Origin: Comamonadaceae bacterium CG_4_10_14_3_um_filter_60_75
Lineage (GTDB): Bacteria; Pseudomonadota; Gammaproteobacteria; Burkholderiales; Burkholderiaceae_C
Direction: 5' to 3'
NCBI GenBank assembly: GCA_002784245.1
Contig: PFKL01000068.1
Location: 1-8,249, forward strand
DNA: 8,249 nt
The position numbers and the translations under genes are program-made. How positions within the stretch are numbered: position 1 is the stretch's first letter; every line of letters starts with the position of its first letter. This document shows positions 1 through 6,359 of this stretch, one piece after another. The notes beneath the pieces are model-generated. The model saw only the letters and a list, made by a program, of their open reading frames with translations. It searched no databases and had not been told where the DNA came from.

Positions 1-677
1 ACCATGGCGTAAGTGCCCAAAATGGCCGTGGGTGCCCAGTAGTAGCCCAGCCAGCCTTGTTTGCGTTCGTTGGCTTTGGCAATCGAGCCGTCGAGCCCAG
101 CCGCCGAGCCGGTATCAACCAGCACAAAATTGCGCTTTTCGGCATCCCAGGCTTTGAACGCATTGCCAGTGGTAATCTGGCAGTTCCAGCCCGAAGGGCA
201 GTTGTGCACGGCACCTTTTTTGGCATCTTCGGGGGCGGGAAACAGCTCGGGGTGGTTCAGGGCGTCGTCAATGGTTTTGATGTCGGGGTGCGCATCGGCC
301 AAGAATTTTGGTATCCACCAACCTTCAATGCCACCGTCGACCAGTGAGGCGGCAGCGTAGTGCAGCTTGCCAGACTTGACCGCGGCGTCCAGAGGCTCGC
401 GTACGGCGTTGATCCAAGCCTCGGGCGCCACGTCAGGCTTGCCTTTTTCCATCATTGAAGTCAGTGTCGGCATGGTGTCGCCAGGCACCAGATCCACCTC
501 ACACCCGTAGCCCTTGCTGAGAATGAGTTTGTCGATATTGGCCAGCACTTCGGCCGATTGCCAGTTCATGTTGGCAATGGTGACCGATCCACAAGACTGT
601 GCAAAAGCCGCTGGGGCAACCGCCAAAGCGGCGACTCCGCACAGCAGGGTGAGTGAATGTTTGAAAGAGAATTTCAT
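1..677 (-). CDS. ABC transporter periplasmic substrate-binding protein, glycine betaine/choline (OpuAC/ProX) type, partial
   Basis: This is the N-terminal 225 residues of a periplasmic solute receptor; the C-terminus lies beyond position 1. The start at 677 has an AAGGAG ribosome site at 683-688, 5 nt away. Residues 1-26 form a signal peptide (basic start, hydrophobic Leu/Ala core, AFA|QS cleavage), so the mature protein is exported. The mature part has the OpuAC-family look: VTIANMNWQSAEV at 32-44, VPGDTMPTL at 64-72, then PDVAPEAW at 81-88, followed by many tryptophans (120, 121, 164, 209, 214). In this family such aromatics form the cage around the quaternary ammonium of glycine betaine, choline or proline betaine. 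Cys29/59 and Cys160/166 could form disulfides. The ATPase and permease genes would lie off-window to the left. The family call is firm; the exact ligand is not readable from the sequence. Confidence 0.85.
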   Translation of the reverse strand, partial: MKFSFKHSLTLLCGVAALAVAPAAFAQSCGSVTIANMNWQSAEVLANIDKLILSKGYGCEVDLVPGDTMPTLTSMMEKGKPDVAPEAWINAVREPLDAAVKSGKLHYAAASLVDGGIEGWWIPKFLADAHPDIKTIDDALNHPELFPAPEDAKKGAVHNCPSGWNCQITTGNAFKAWDAEKRNFVLVDTGSAAGLDGSIAKANERKQGWLGYYWAPTAILGTYAM

Positions 678-710
678 AATGACTCCTTGAGGGAATGAAA
701 AGACAAGGGG

Positions 711-748
711 GCAGAAGCAGCGTTCTGCAACCTGAGCGACCAGCGCTC
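711..748 (-). promoter_or_regulatory. two small hairpins in the leader of the substrate-binding protein gene
   Basis: The predicted leader RNA contains a 6-bp perfect stem GCAGAA/TTCTGC (711-716 with 723-728, 6-nt loop) and a 5-bp perfect stem GAGCG/CGCTC (734-738 with 744-748, 5-nt loop). A third possible pairing, CTCG/CGAG at 746-755, would compete with the second stem. They match no riboswitch class known to me and there is no poly-U tract, so they are not a normal terminator. They may affect translation or stability of the transcript, or be chance. Confidence 0.25.
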
Positions 749-783
749 GTGCGAGGAGTGTTCCAATAAATTTGGACAAATGT

Positions 784-811
784 ATTTTAACGGACTTTCA
801 TATGCAGTCAA
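784..811 (-). promoter_or_regulatory. sigma-70-type promoter for the substrate-binding protein gene
   Basis: Read on the minus strand, TTGACT (806-811) is followed after exactly 16 nt by TAAAAT (784-789), each one mismatch from the sigma-70 consensus. Transcription would start near 776, giving a leader of about 100 nt before the ATG at 677. The elements lie between the reductase stop (868) and the transporter gene, so the transporter gene need not depend on reductase read-through. The surrounding stretch is clearly more AT-rich than the flanking genes. Seen by eye only, not scored against a matrix. Confidence 0.65.
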
Positions 812-867
812 GCATAAAAGCCTAACTTGATATGCCGTTTTGGGATATTTTGCGCGACCGTTTGGTA

Positions 868-1935
868 CTACGGTAGTAGCGCAATTTTGCCGATATGCTG
901 CTTTTTGAGAAAAGCGCGCTGCGCTTGTTCGATGTGTTTCAGTGTGAAAGTAGCCGCAATCACGGGGTGAAACGCGTTCTGCCGGATGTAGCGCATAAGT
1001 TGGGGAAAAACCGACGCGTCCCAGGCAGTGCAACCGTAAAGGGTCAGGTTGTTCAGGTACAGCATCCGCATGTCCAGTGACACGATCGGGCCAGCGACGG
1101 CTCCAGATGAAACATAACGCCCCCCGCTTTTAAGCACCGGCAAAAGGCCTGCAAAGGCATTTCCAGCCACGTTGTCCACCACCACATCCACCGCTTGCTT
1201 GCCCAGGCAGGCTTTTACATCGTCCCTGCGTTGCAACACGCGGTCAGCGCCCAGCGCCTGAAGCTGCGCCATTTTGTCGGGGCTGGTGATGGCACTGACC
1301 ACTGCACCCCGACATTTGGCCAGCTGCATAGCGGCCACACCCACACCACCAGAAGCCCCGGTGACCAGCACATGCTCGCCGGCCCTGACTTGCACACGCT
1401 GCAGCATGTTTTCTGCGGTACCGTAAGCGCAGGGTACAACACCCAGCTCGGTGTCTGACCAGTCGCTGTCGACTGGAAATACCTCGGTGGCTGGCACGCT
1501 GACAAATTGCGCAAACGCGCCGTTCATGTCTGAACCCAGCCACCGATTGACCCAGGACTGGAAGCCAAGTGGGCGCATACAAGGGCGCACCAACACCCGC
1601 CGCCCCATGAGTCCCTGATCAACGCCTGGTGCCAAACCCACCACGCGCCCACAACAGTCAGTGCCCTGAATCAAGGGAAACAGGGTTGCGCCGTTCCAGC
1701 CTGTCTGTGGGCTGGATGGGGTCGTAGTGGTGTCGGCTGTGGTGGATGCCGCGGCTGATACCTCAGTCGAATCGGCGCTGTCGTACCAGCCCAAGCGGGT
1801 GTTGATGTCGGTGTTGTTCACGCTGGAGGCCAGTACCTCAAGTAACACCTCGCCTGGCCCTGGTACGGGCAGGGACACATTTTTATGGACCAGCCTACTG
1901 AAATCACCGACACCCACGGTGACGACAGCCTTCAT
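868..1935 (-). CDS. zinc-independent medium-chain dehydrogenase/reductase, quinone oxidoreductase-like
   Basis: This 355-residue protein belongs to the MDR superfamily (COG0604 type), cytosolic, expected to reduce a quinone, enone or aldehyde with NAD(P)H. It has a GroES-like N-terminal domain (MKAVVTVGVGDFSRL start, PGPGEVLLEVLASSVNNTDINTR) and a Rossmann fold with VLVTGASGGVGVAAMQLAK at about 189-207. The loop that carries the catalytic-zinc Cys in true alcohol dehydrogenases reads NNTDINT, and the GHE motif is replaced by GTDCCG, so catalytic zinc is not expected. Residues 53-77 (nt 1705-1779) are a Ser/Thr/Ala/Asp-rich low-complexity stretch. An in-frame ATG at 1977 would add 14 residues. 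I prefer 1935 because the family typically begins M-K-A-V and a weak AGG lies just upstream. It is divergent from the sensor kinase gene and upstream of the ABC receptor gene on the same strand, separated from it by that gene's own promoter. The substrate is unknown. Confidence 0.85.
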   Translation of the reverse strand: MKAVVTVGVGDFSRLVHKNVSLPVPGPGEVLLEVLASSVNNTDINTRLGWYDSADSTEVSAAASTTADTTTTPSSPQTGWNGATLFPLIQGTDCCGRVVGLAPGVDQGLMGRRVLVRPCMRPLGFQSWVNRWLGSDMNGAFAQFVSVPATEVFPVDSDWSDTELGVVPCAYGTAENMLQRVQVRAGEHVLVTGASGGVGVAAMQLAKCRGAVVSAITSPDKMAQLQALGADRVLQRRDDVKACLGKQAVDVVVDNVAGNAFAGLLPVLKSGGRYVSSGAVAGPIVSLDMRMLYLNNLTLYGCTAWDASVFPQLMRYIRQNAFHPVIAATFTLKHIEQAQRAFLKKQHIGKIALLP

Positions 1936-2011
1936 CGTTGCCTGACTGCAAGTCGATCGTGATCCCACTTCTCTCATGCTGGCTATTATGCAGATACTTT
2001 ACAACCTGACC
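1936..2011. promoter_or_regulatory. divergent intergenic region between reductase and sensor kinase
   Basis: These 76 bp separate the chosen starts of two divergent genes, so both promoters should lie in or next to it. A TATTAT at 1984-1989 (plus strand) could be a -10 for the kinase, but no matching -35 lies 16-18 nt upstream. A short dyad GACT-GCA-AGTC (1944-1954) sits between the starts and could be part of an operator. Neither is strong enough for a firm call; the divergent layout is the main support. Confidence 0.35.
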
Positions 2012-4105
2012 ATGGCTACACCCCGTACCTCTGCTGTTGACAACGCGCTCGACTTTGCCTTGTTGCAACAGTCGGCGTCGGAACACGGTGCACGCAACCG
2101 CATCGCGCTGGGTTGGTTGCTGGGATTATTGGCGTTGCTGGTGGGTTCGGTGGTGGTGCTCATGGTGTACCTGAACCAGTTTGAAGCCGACGAGGCCGCT
2201 CGCAAACGCGCCGCTGACGCGCAGTGGCTCGAACAAAGTGTTCAGTTCCATTTTCGGCGGCTGGAAGACGACTTGCTGGTGCTGGCGCGCCAGGCAGTGT
2301 TGCAAACCAACCGCAACGCCGTGTCCGCGCCGACGCGACAGGCGGTGCAGGGCGGCCTGCTTTGGCGCGAACCGGGCGTGTTGTTGTCCAGTGGCTGGCT
2401 GACCGCCGGGCAATTCGATGAAACCCAGGCCGCTCCCCAGCGCTGGCAGGCCGACTTTGAGGCGCACCCGGACAACGCCCAGGCGCTGACGACCATGCAC
2501 GCCACCACCCAGGGCTTGCGCCGCGCCGCCTACGCGGGCTTGATGCTGCGCACAGATGGGTCGGCGACCGATGTGGTTTGGCTGGCTGTGCCGTTTTTTG
2601 ACCGGGGCCAGTTTGTAGGCAACTACCTGGCGGCGGTGTCGCTGGAACGGGCTTTGGCGGCCTTGGTGCCAAACTGGTTTTTGCAGGATCATGGTGTGCG
2701 TTTGTTGACCGAATGGGGCCACGCCGGTGTGGCGCAGGAGGTACCAGAGACGTCTTTTCGTGTGGCGCTGAACCTGCCTGGCACCGACTTGTTCTTGCAA
2801 GTGGAGCAAACCCAGGTGCCGCCGACCACGGTGCCGCGAGTTTTCTTTTTGGTGGCCTTGCTGTTTTTGACGGGCATGCTGGTCGCCCTGTATGCGCTGC
2901 GGCGCGACTTTGTCAAACGCCAGCAGGTGCAGGCCTTGTTGCAAGCACAGGTGTCGCTGCGCAGCGCGATGGAAAACTCGGTCACGCTGGGCCTGCGGGC
3001 CTGGGACCGCAAAGGCCGCATCTTGTATGTCAACGACGCGTTTGCCCGCATGGTGGGCTACACCCCGCGTGAATTGATTGGACTGTCGCCGCCGTTTCCG
3101 TACTGGCCGACGGACCAGATCGAGTCACTGAACCAGGTGCACGATAACATCATGCGTGTGGGCACCGGTGGCAATGGCGTGGAGGTGCAATTGCAGCACC
3201 GTACAGGCCAGTTGCTCGACGTGCTGATCCACGAGGCGCCGCTGCAAACCCCCACCGGCAAGCAGATGGGCTGGATGAGTTCGGTGCTCGACATCAGCGA
3301 GCGCAAGCGCGCCCAGCGCATGGCTGCGCAGCAGCAAGAAAAGCTCGAAGCTTCGGGTCGGCTGGTGGCGGTGGGCGAGGTGGCCTCGACGCTGGCGCAC
3401 GAGTTGAACCAGCCGCTGGGAGCACTGAGCAGCTTTGCCAATGGATTGCTCAACCGGCTCAACGACGGCAGCATCACTCTTTCGGAGCTGCTGCCGGTGG
3501 TCGAGCGTATGGCGCGCCTGGCCGAGCGCGCTGGCGGCATCATCAAGCGTGTCAATGCGTTCGCGCGCCAGCGCGAACTGTCGCGCCAGCGTGTTGATCT
3601 GGTGGCGCTGCTGACGCGTGTACTGGCCAACTTTGGTGCCTCTGCCGACGCTGCCCATGTGTTGCCGTGTTGGGAGGCACCGGTGCAACCGGTGTGGGTC
3701 GATGCCGACGAATTGCTGCTGGAACACCTTGTCAACAACCTGGTGGGCAACGCGCAGGACTGGGCGCCGCGCGCCAATCTGGCACCGCAGGTGTGGGTGG
3801 AACTGCGCCAGGACGACGCCTGCGCCACCGCGGTGATTGCCGTATCAGACAATGGCCCGGGTGTTGACGAAGAGGCGGCGGCCAGCATCTTTAACGCGTT
3901 TGTCAGTCTCAAGGAAGGTGGTATGGGAATGGGCTTGGCGATTTGCCGCTCGATCGTCGAAGCGCACCATGGGCGCATCGAGGTTGGCCGCGACCCGCTG
4001 CTGGGTGGCGCGCGTTTTACCGTCGTGCTGCCGCTGGCCGTCGCGGTGACAATAGAAGCTAGTCAAAGAAAAGAGCATGACACGCCAGCGCATTCACATT
4101 GTTGA
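2012..4105 (+). CDS. PAS-domain sensor histidine kinase, DctS-like
   Basis: Inner-membrane sensor of a two-component system, 697 residues from the chosen start. In order: TM helix about 31-54; a periplasmic region of about 220 residues (55-273) resembling DctS-type sensing domains (for example QFVGNYLAAVSLERALAALVP); a second TM about 274-294; a short linker; a PAS domain about 315-430 (YVNDAFARMVGYTPRELIG, ending VLDISERKR); then the kinase core. The phospho-accepting histidine is H463 in LAHELNQPLGAL, an HELNQPL H-box as in DctB/DctS/FixL relatives. The N-box has NNLVGNAQD (N576, N580), G1 is DNGPGV (D613) and G2 is GGMGMGLA (636-643), so all catalytic motifs are present. In-frame ATGs at 1976, 1988 and 2012 all lack a good ribosome site. 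I chose 2012 because the longer forms run into the divergent gene's promoter region. The gene overlaps its regulator by 29 nt. The ligand is unknown; organic-acid sensing is only an analogy with DctS. Confidence 0.88.
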   Translation: MATPRTSAVDNALDFALLQQSASEHGARNRIALGWLLGLLALLVGSVVVLMVYLNQFEADEAARKRAADAQWLEQSVQFHFRRLEDDLLVLARQAVLQTNRNAVSAPTRQAVQGGLLWREPGVLLSSGWLTAGQFDETQAAPQRWQADFEAHPDNAQALTTMHATTQGLRRAAYAGLMLRTDGSATDVVWLAVPFFDRGQFVGNYLAAVSLERALAALVPNWFLQDHGVRLLTEWGHAGVAQEVPETSFRVALNLPGTDLFLQVEQTQVPPTTVPRVFFLVALLFLTGMLVALYALRRDFVKRQQVQALLQAQVSLRSAMENSVTLGLRAWDRKGRILYVNDAFARMVGYTPRELIGLSPPFPYWPTDQIESLNQVHDNIMRVGTGGNGVEVQLQHRTGQLLDVLIHEAPLQTPTGKQMGWMSSVLDISERKRAQRMAAQQQEKLEASGRLVAVGEVASTLAHELNQPLGALSSFANGLLNRLNDGSITLSELLPVVERMARLAERAGGIIKRVNAFARQRELSRQRVDLVALLTRVLANFGASADAAHVLPCWEAPVQPVWVDADELLLEHLVNNLVGNAQDWAPRANLAPQVWVELRQDDACATAVIAVSDNGPGVDEEAAASIFNAFVSLKEGGMGMGLAICRSIVEAHHGRIEVGRDPLLGGARFTVVLPLAVAVTIEASQRKEHDTPAHSHC

Positions 4106-4706
4106 CGACGACCCGGACATCCGCGACGGATTGGCGTGGCTGTTTGACTCGCGTGGCTACCAGGCCGTCACCTGGGACGGTGGCCCGCCTTTTCTGGCCG
4201 CGGTCAAGGCCGGCGGTGCAGACTGGGGCCCTGCCGTGGTGCTGATGGACATGCGCATGGAGCCCCTGTCGGGCCTGGCCACCTTTGAGCAGCTCAAGGC
4301 GCTGGGCTGCCCCTGGCCCGTATTGTTCTTGACCGGCCATGGCGATGTCAGCATGGCGGTGGCCACCGTCAAGAATGGCGCCTGGGACTTTCTGGAGAAG
4401 CCGTTTCAGGACAACGAGCTGGTGGACCGCGTTGCGCAGGCGCTGGCTGCAGCCAGCGCCGTACAAGACAGCGAGGCCGATGCGCGTCGCTTGCGCCAGG
4501 CGTTGGCCAGTTTGAGCCCGCGCGAGCGCGAGGTGCTCGACGAACTGATTCGCGGCCACTACAACAAGAACATTGCCGACCACCTGGGCATCACGCCACG
4601 CACGGTTGAATTTCACCGCGCCCATATCTTTGAGAAGATGGGTGTGAGTAGCGCCATCGAGCTCGCACACAAGCTCGGACGACTCGAAACATTGATACAA
4701 AAATAG
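4077..4706 (+). CDS. FixJ/LuxR-family response regulator, DctR-like
   Basis: This 209-residue DNA-binding regulator is the partner of the upstream kinase. The receiver domain (about 4-122) has the acidic pocket DDD at 10-12, phospho-acceptor D58 in VVLMDMRM, T86 in FLTGHGD and K108 in FLEKPF, all as expected for an active receiver. After a linker comes a GerE/LuxR helix-turn-helix (about 145-200: LSPREREVLDELIRG, then NIADHLGITPRTVEFHRA around the recognition helix). This is the FixJ/TodT/DctR architecture and predicts a sigma-70-dependent activator that dimerises on phosphorylation. The start lies inside the kinase gene, with a purine-rich AAAGAAAAGAG upstream as a weak ribosome site, so translational coupling is likely. 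The stop codon TAG (4704-4706) lies within the left arm of an inverted repeat. The targets are unknown. The nearest candidates are its own operon, the divergent reductase gene and the downstream pfk. Confidence 0.92.
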   Translation: MTRQRIHIVDDDPDIRDGLAWLFDSRGYQAVTWDGGPPFLAAVKAGGADWGPAVVLMDMRMEPLSGLATFEQLKALGCPWPVLFLTGHGDVSMAVATVKNGAWDFLEKPFQDNELVDRVAQALAAASAVQDSEADARRLRQALASLSPREREVLDELIRGHYNKNIADHLGITPRTVEFHRAHIFEKMGVSSAIELAHKLGRLETLIQK

Positions 4707-4743
4707 CCTCTAGCCCTTATAGAATAAGCGCAAGAAGCTATTT
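4701..4743. repeat. intergenic imperfect inverted repeat, REP-like hairpin
   Basis: Arms 4701-4720 and 4724-4743 are inverted copies matching at 17 of 20 positions, with a 3-nt loop AGA. The right arm reads ATAAGCGCAAGAAGCTATTT. The left arm contains the regulator's last codon and stop. The RNA would fold into a long hairpin followed by TATTTT, so it could attenuate or terminate transcription between regulator and pfk, or protect the upstream mRNA. The form (AATAGC...GCTATT arms around a GCGCTTAT/ATAAGCGC-like core) resembles a short palindromic repeat I remember as abundant in Comamonadaceae intergenic regions. That family link is from memory and was not searched. Confidence 0.7.
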
Positions 4744-4748
4744 ATTTT

Positions 4749-4752
4749 GGAG
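4749..4752 (+). promoter_or_regulatory. ribosome binding site of the phosphofructokinase gene
   Basis: GGAG is followed after 7 nt by the ATG at 4760, in an A-rich context (GGAGTAAAAATATG). This is a strong site and fixes the pfk start. No convincing promoter was found in the 53-bp gap, so pfk may be transcribed partly from upstream through the hairpin repeat. Confidence 0.8.
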
Positions 4753-4759
4753 TAAAAAT

Positions 4760-5869
4760 ATGAGCAAACCCATCAAACGCATCGCCGTCAACACCGGTGG
4801 TGGCGACGCGCCCGGTCTGAATGCAGTGATCCAGTCGGTGGCCATTGCGGCTGCCAACCGCGGCTGGGACTGTTTTGGCATTCGCGACGGTTTCAACGGC
4901 ATCCTGTTTCCCGAGCGCTATGGTGAGGGTGGTGTGTTGCGCCTGACGCGTGACAAGGTGCGCGGCATTGGGCACCTGGGCGGCACCATGTTGGGTACCA
5001 CCAACAAGGGTAACCCGCTGCACTTTCCAATCAACATGCCCGATGGCAGTGTGCGCGAAGTCGATCGCTCGGACGAAATTCTCACCTACTTTGCCACCCA
5101 TGAAATCGACGCGCTGGTGGCCATTGGCGGCGACGGTTCGCTGACCATTGCCAATGCCTTGCACGAGAAAGGCCTGCGCGTGGTGGGCGTGCCCAAGACC
5201 ATCGACAACGACCTCGACAAGACTTTCACTACCTTTGGCTTTGACACCGCCGTGGGTTTTGCCACCGAGTGCCTGGACCGCCTGCACAGCACCGCCGAAA
5301 GTCACCAGCGCGTGATGGTGGTCGAGGTGATGGGCCGTTACGCGGGTTGGATCGCGCTGCACACGGGCATCGCCGGCAACGCGCACGCGATTTTGATTCC
5401 CGAAATTGACTTTGATCTGGACAGCGTGGCAGCCAAGATTCGCCAGCGCGAAGAAGACGGTCGGCAGTACTCGATCGTCATGGTTGCCGAGGGTGCACAG
5501 GCCAAGGATGGCCACCGTGAGGTGCTGGCCGACGCCGAGGTGGGCCACGCCGAGCGGCTGGGTGGCATTGGCGAGCGCGTGGCACAGGGCCTGGCCGAGC
5601 GCACCGGCAAGGAAACCCGTGTGGTCGTGTTGGGGCATTTGCTGCGTGGGGGCAGCCCGACGGCGTTTGACCGGCTGGCAGCGCTGCGCTTTGGCGCAGC
5701 GGCGGTGCGCGCGCTGGACGCGGGTCACAGCGGCGTGATGGTCGCCTTGGGTCTGGAAGGCGTCAACTATGTGGCGTTGGCCGAAGTGGCCGGCCACATG
5801 CGCGCTGTGCCGCTGGACAGCGACACAGTGCAGACCGGGCGCGACCTGGGTATCTGTTTTGGTGATTGA
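4760..5869 (+). CDS. pfkA: 6-phosphofructokinase, mixed-substrate (group III) type
   Basis: Cytosolic enzyme phosphorylating fructose 6-phosphate to fructose 1,6-bisphosphate, using ATP or possibly pyrophosphate. At 369 residues it is longer than the roughly 320-residue E. coli-type PfkA and fits the TIGR02483-like mixed-substrate group. Visible motifs: N-terminal TGGGDAPGLN (12-21), GGTMLGTTNKGNP (74-86), GGDGS (123-127, Asp125 for Mg-phosphate), PKTIDND (145-151, catalytic base Asp149), EVMGRYAGW (189-197), VAEGA (242-246) and GHLLRGGSP (292-300). The donor-specificity positions are mixed: Gly126 (equivalent to E. coli Gly104) is typical of ATP enzymes, whereas Lys146 (equivalent to Gly124) is typical of PPi enzymes and of some actinobacterial ATP enzymes. 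I infer ATP use is more likely because the Gly site is the stronger determinant, but this is not settled. It lies downstream of the two-component genes and converges on the CBS gene with a 3-nt gap. Confidence 0.93.
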   Translation: MSKPIKRIAVNTGGGDAPGLNAVIQSVAIAAANRGWDCFGIRDGFNGILFPERYGEGGVLRLTRDKVRGIGHLGGTMLGTTNKGNPLHFPINMPDGSVREVDRSDEILTYFATHEIDALVAIGGDGSLTIANALHEKGLRVVGVPKTIDNDLDKTFTTFGFDTAVGFATECLDRLHSTAESHQRVMVVEVMGRYAGWIALHTGIAGNAHAILIPEIDFDLDSVAAKIRQREEDGRQYSIVMVAEGAQAKDGHREVLADAEVGHAERLGGIGERVAQGLAERTGKETRVVVLGHLLRGGSPTAFDRLAALRFGAAAVRALDAGHSGVMVALGLEGVNYVALAEVAGHMRAVPLDSDTVQTGRDLGICFGD

Positions 5870-5872
5870 GGC

Positions 5873-6316
5873 TCAACCCAGGGCGTCGTTGACCTGCTCG
5901 TTGAATTCGGCCAGACTGACGGCGGCATTCACCTCGCGCGGCATCGCGTCGCGCACCGAGAACACGCCCATGATCTTGCCCGTGTCGGGCTTGACGATGG
6001 GCAGGTGGCGGAAACCGCATTCAATCATGATCAGCACTGCGTCGGTGACCTTGGTCTCTGGCGGCGTACAGCGCGGGTTGCGCGTCATGATTTCGGACAC
6101 CTGTGCCGTCGCCGGGTCTACTTTTTTTGCAATGACACGGGTCATCAGGTCGCGCTCGGTCACGATGCCTTGCAGCGTGCCAGCGGTGTCGATCACCAGC
6201 ACACTGCCGCAATTGGCGCGGGTCATCACGCAAGCGGCGTCATAGACCGTCGCGTTAGGCCCGACGTTGACCACGTGGCGCTGCGCCATCGACTGAAATA
6301 CGGTACGTTCGGGCAT
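5873..6316 (-). CDS. two-CBS-domain protein
   Basis: A 147-residue soluble protein made almost entirely of two CBS domains (a Bateman module): the first about 8-65 with GIVTERDLMTRVIAKK at 50-65, the second about 72-128 with IMTRNPRCTPPETKV and GVFSVRDAM at 117-125. Such modules bind adenosine-containing ligands (AMP, ATP, NAD-type or SAM) and regulate a partner; no catalytic domain is fused. The start at 6316 is chosen because AGGAG (6324-6328) lies 7 nt upstream. An in-frame start at 6421 would add 35 Arg/Cys-rich residues and overlap the end of korB, and is unlikely. It follows korB by 43 nt on the same strand with no clear promoter between, so it is probably the third gene of a korA-korB-CBS operon. 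A regulatory link to KorAB is inference from position only. Confidence 0.88.
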   Translation of the reverse strand: MPERTVFQSMAQRHVVNVGPNATVYDAACVMTRANCGSVLVIDTAGTLQGIVTERDLMTRVIAKKVDPATAQVSEIMTRNPRCTPPETKVTDAVLIMIECGFRHLPIVKPDTGKIMGVFSVRDAMPREVNAAVSLAEFNEQVNDALG

Positions 6317-6323
6317 GATGAAA

Positions 6324-6328
6324 CTCCT
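6324..6328 (-). promoter_or_regulatory. ribosome binding site deciding the CBS gene start
   Basis: AGGAG on the minus strand lies 7 nt before the ATG at 6316. It supports the short 147-residue form against the longer in-frame extension into korB. Confidence 0.8.
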
Positions 6329-6359
6329 GTGACGACAAAAACAATAAAAGGCAATGAGA

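Noticed and set aside
57..360. Two plus-strand open frames of 96 and 99 codons at the left edge
   Set aside because: They lie opposite the substrate-binding protein, whose signal peptide, ribosome site and family motifs are convincing.
1936..1977. Reductase start at 1977 instead of 1935
   Set aside because: The extra 14 residues are not family-like and would cover the divergent promoter region; the M-K-A-V start at 1935 fits the family.
1961..1989. Sigma-70 promoter for the kinase using TATTAT at 1984-1989
   Set aside because: No sequence resembling TTGACA lies 16-18 nt upstream and there is no extended -10, so it is only a possibility.
2126..2944. 272-codon open frame on the minus strand within the sensor kinase gene
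   Set aside because: Gln/His/Arg-rich translation with no ribosome site or domain; the plus-strand kinase explains the region.
4692..4725. Promoter for pfk formed by TTGATA (4692-4697) and TAGAAT (4720-4725)
   Set aside because: The spacer would be 22 nt, outside the working range for sigma-70.
4701..4750. Simple Rho-independent terminator after the regulator
   Set aside because: The stem is long, AT-rich at its base and has three mismatches, and the trailing tract is TATTTT followed at once by the pfk ribosome site. A dispersed palindromic repeat fits better, although partial termination is possible.
4742..5797. Long open frame of 351 codons on the minus strand opposite pfk
   Set aside because: It is antisense to a gene with clear PFK motifs. 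Its translation is rich in His, Gln, Val and Ala with no recognisable fold, as expected when GC-rich codons are read on the other strand.
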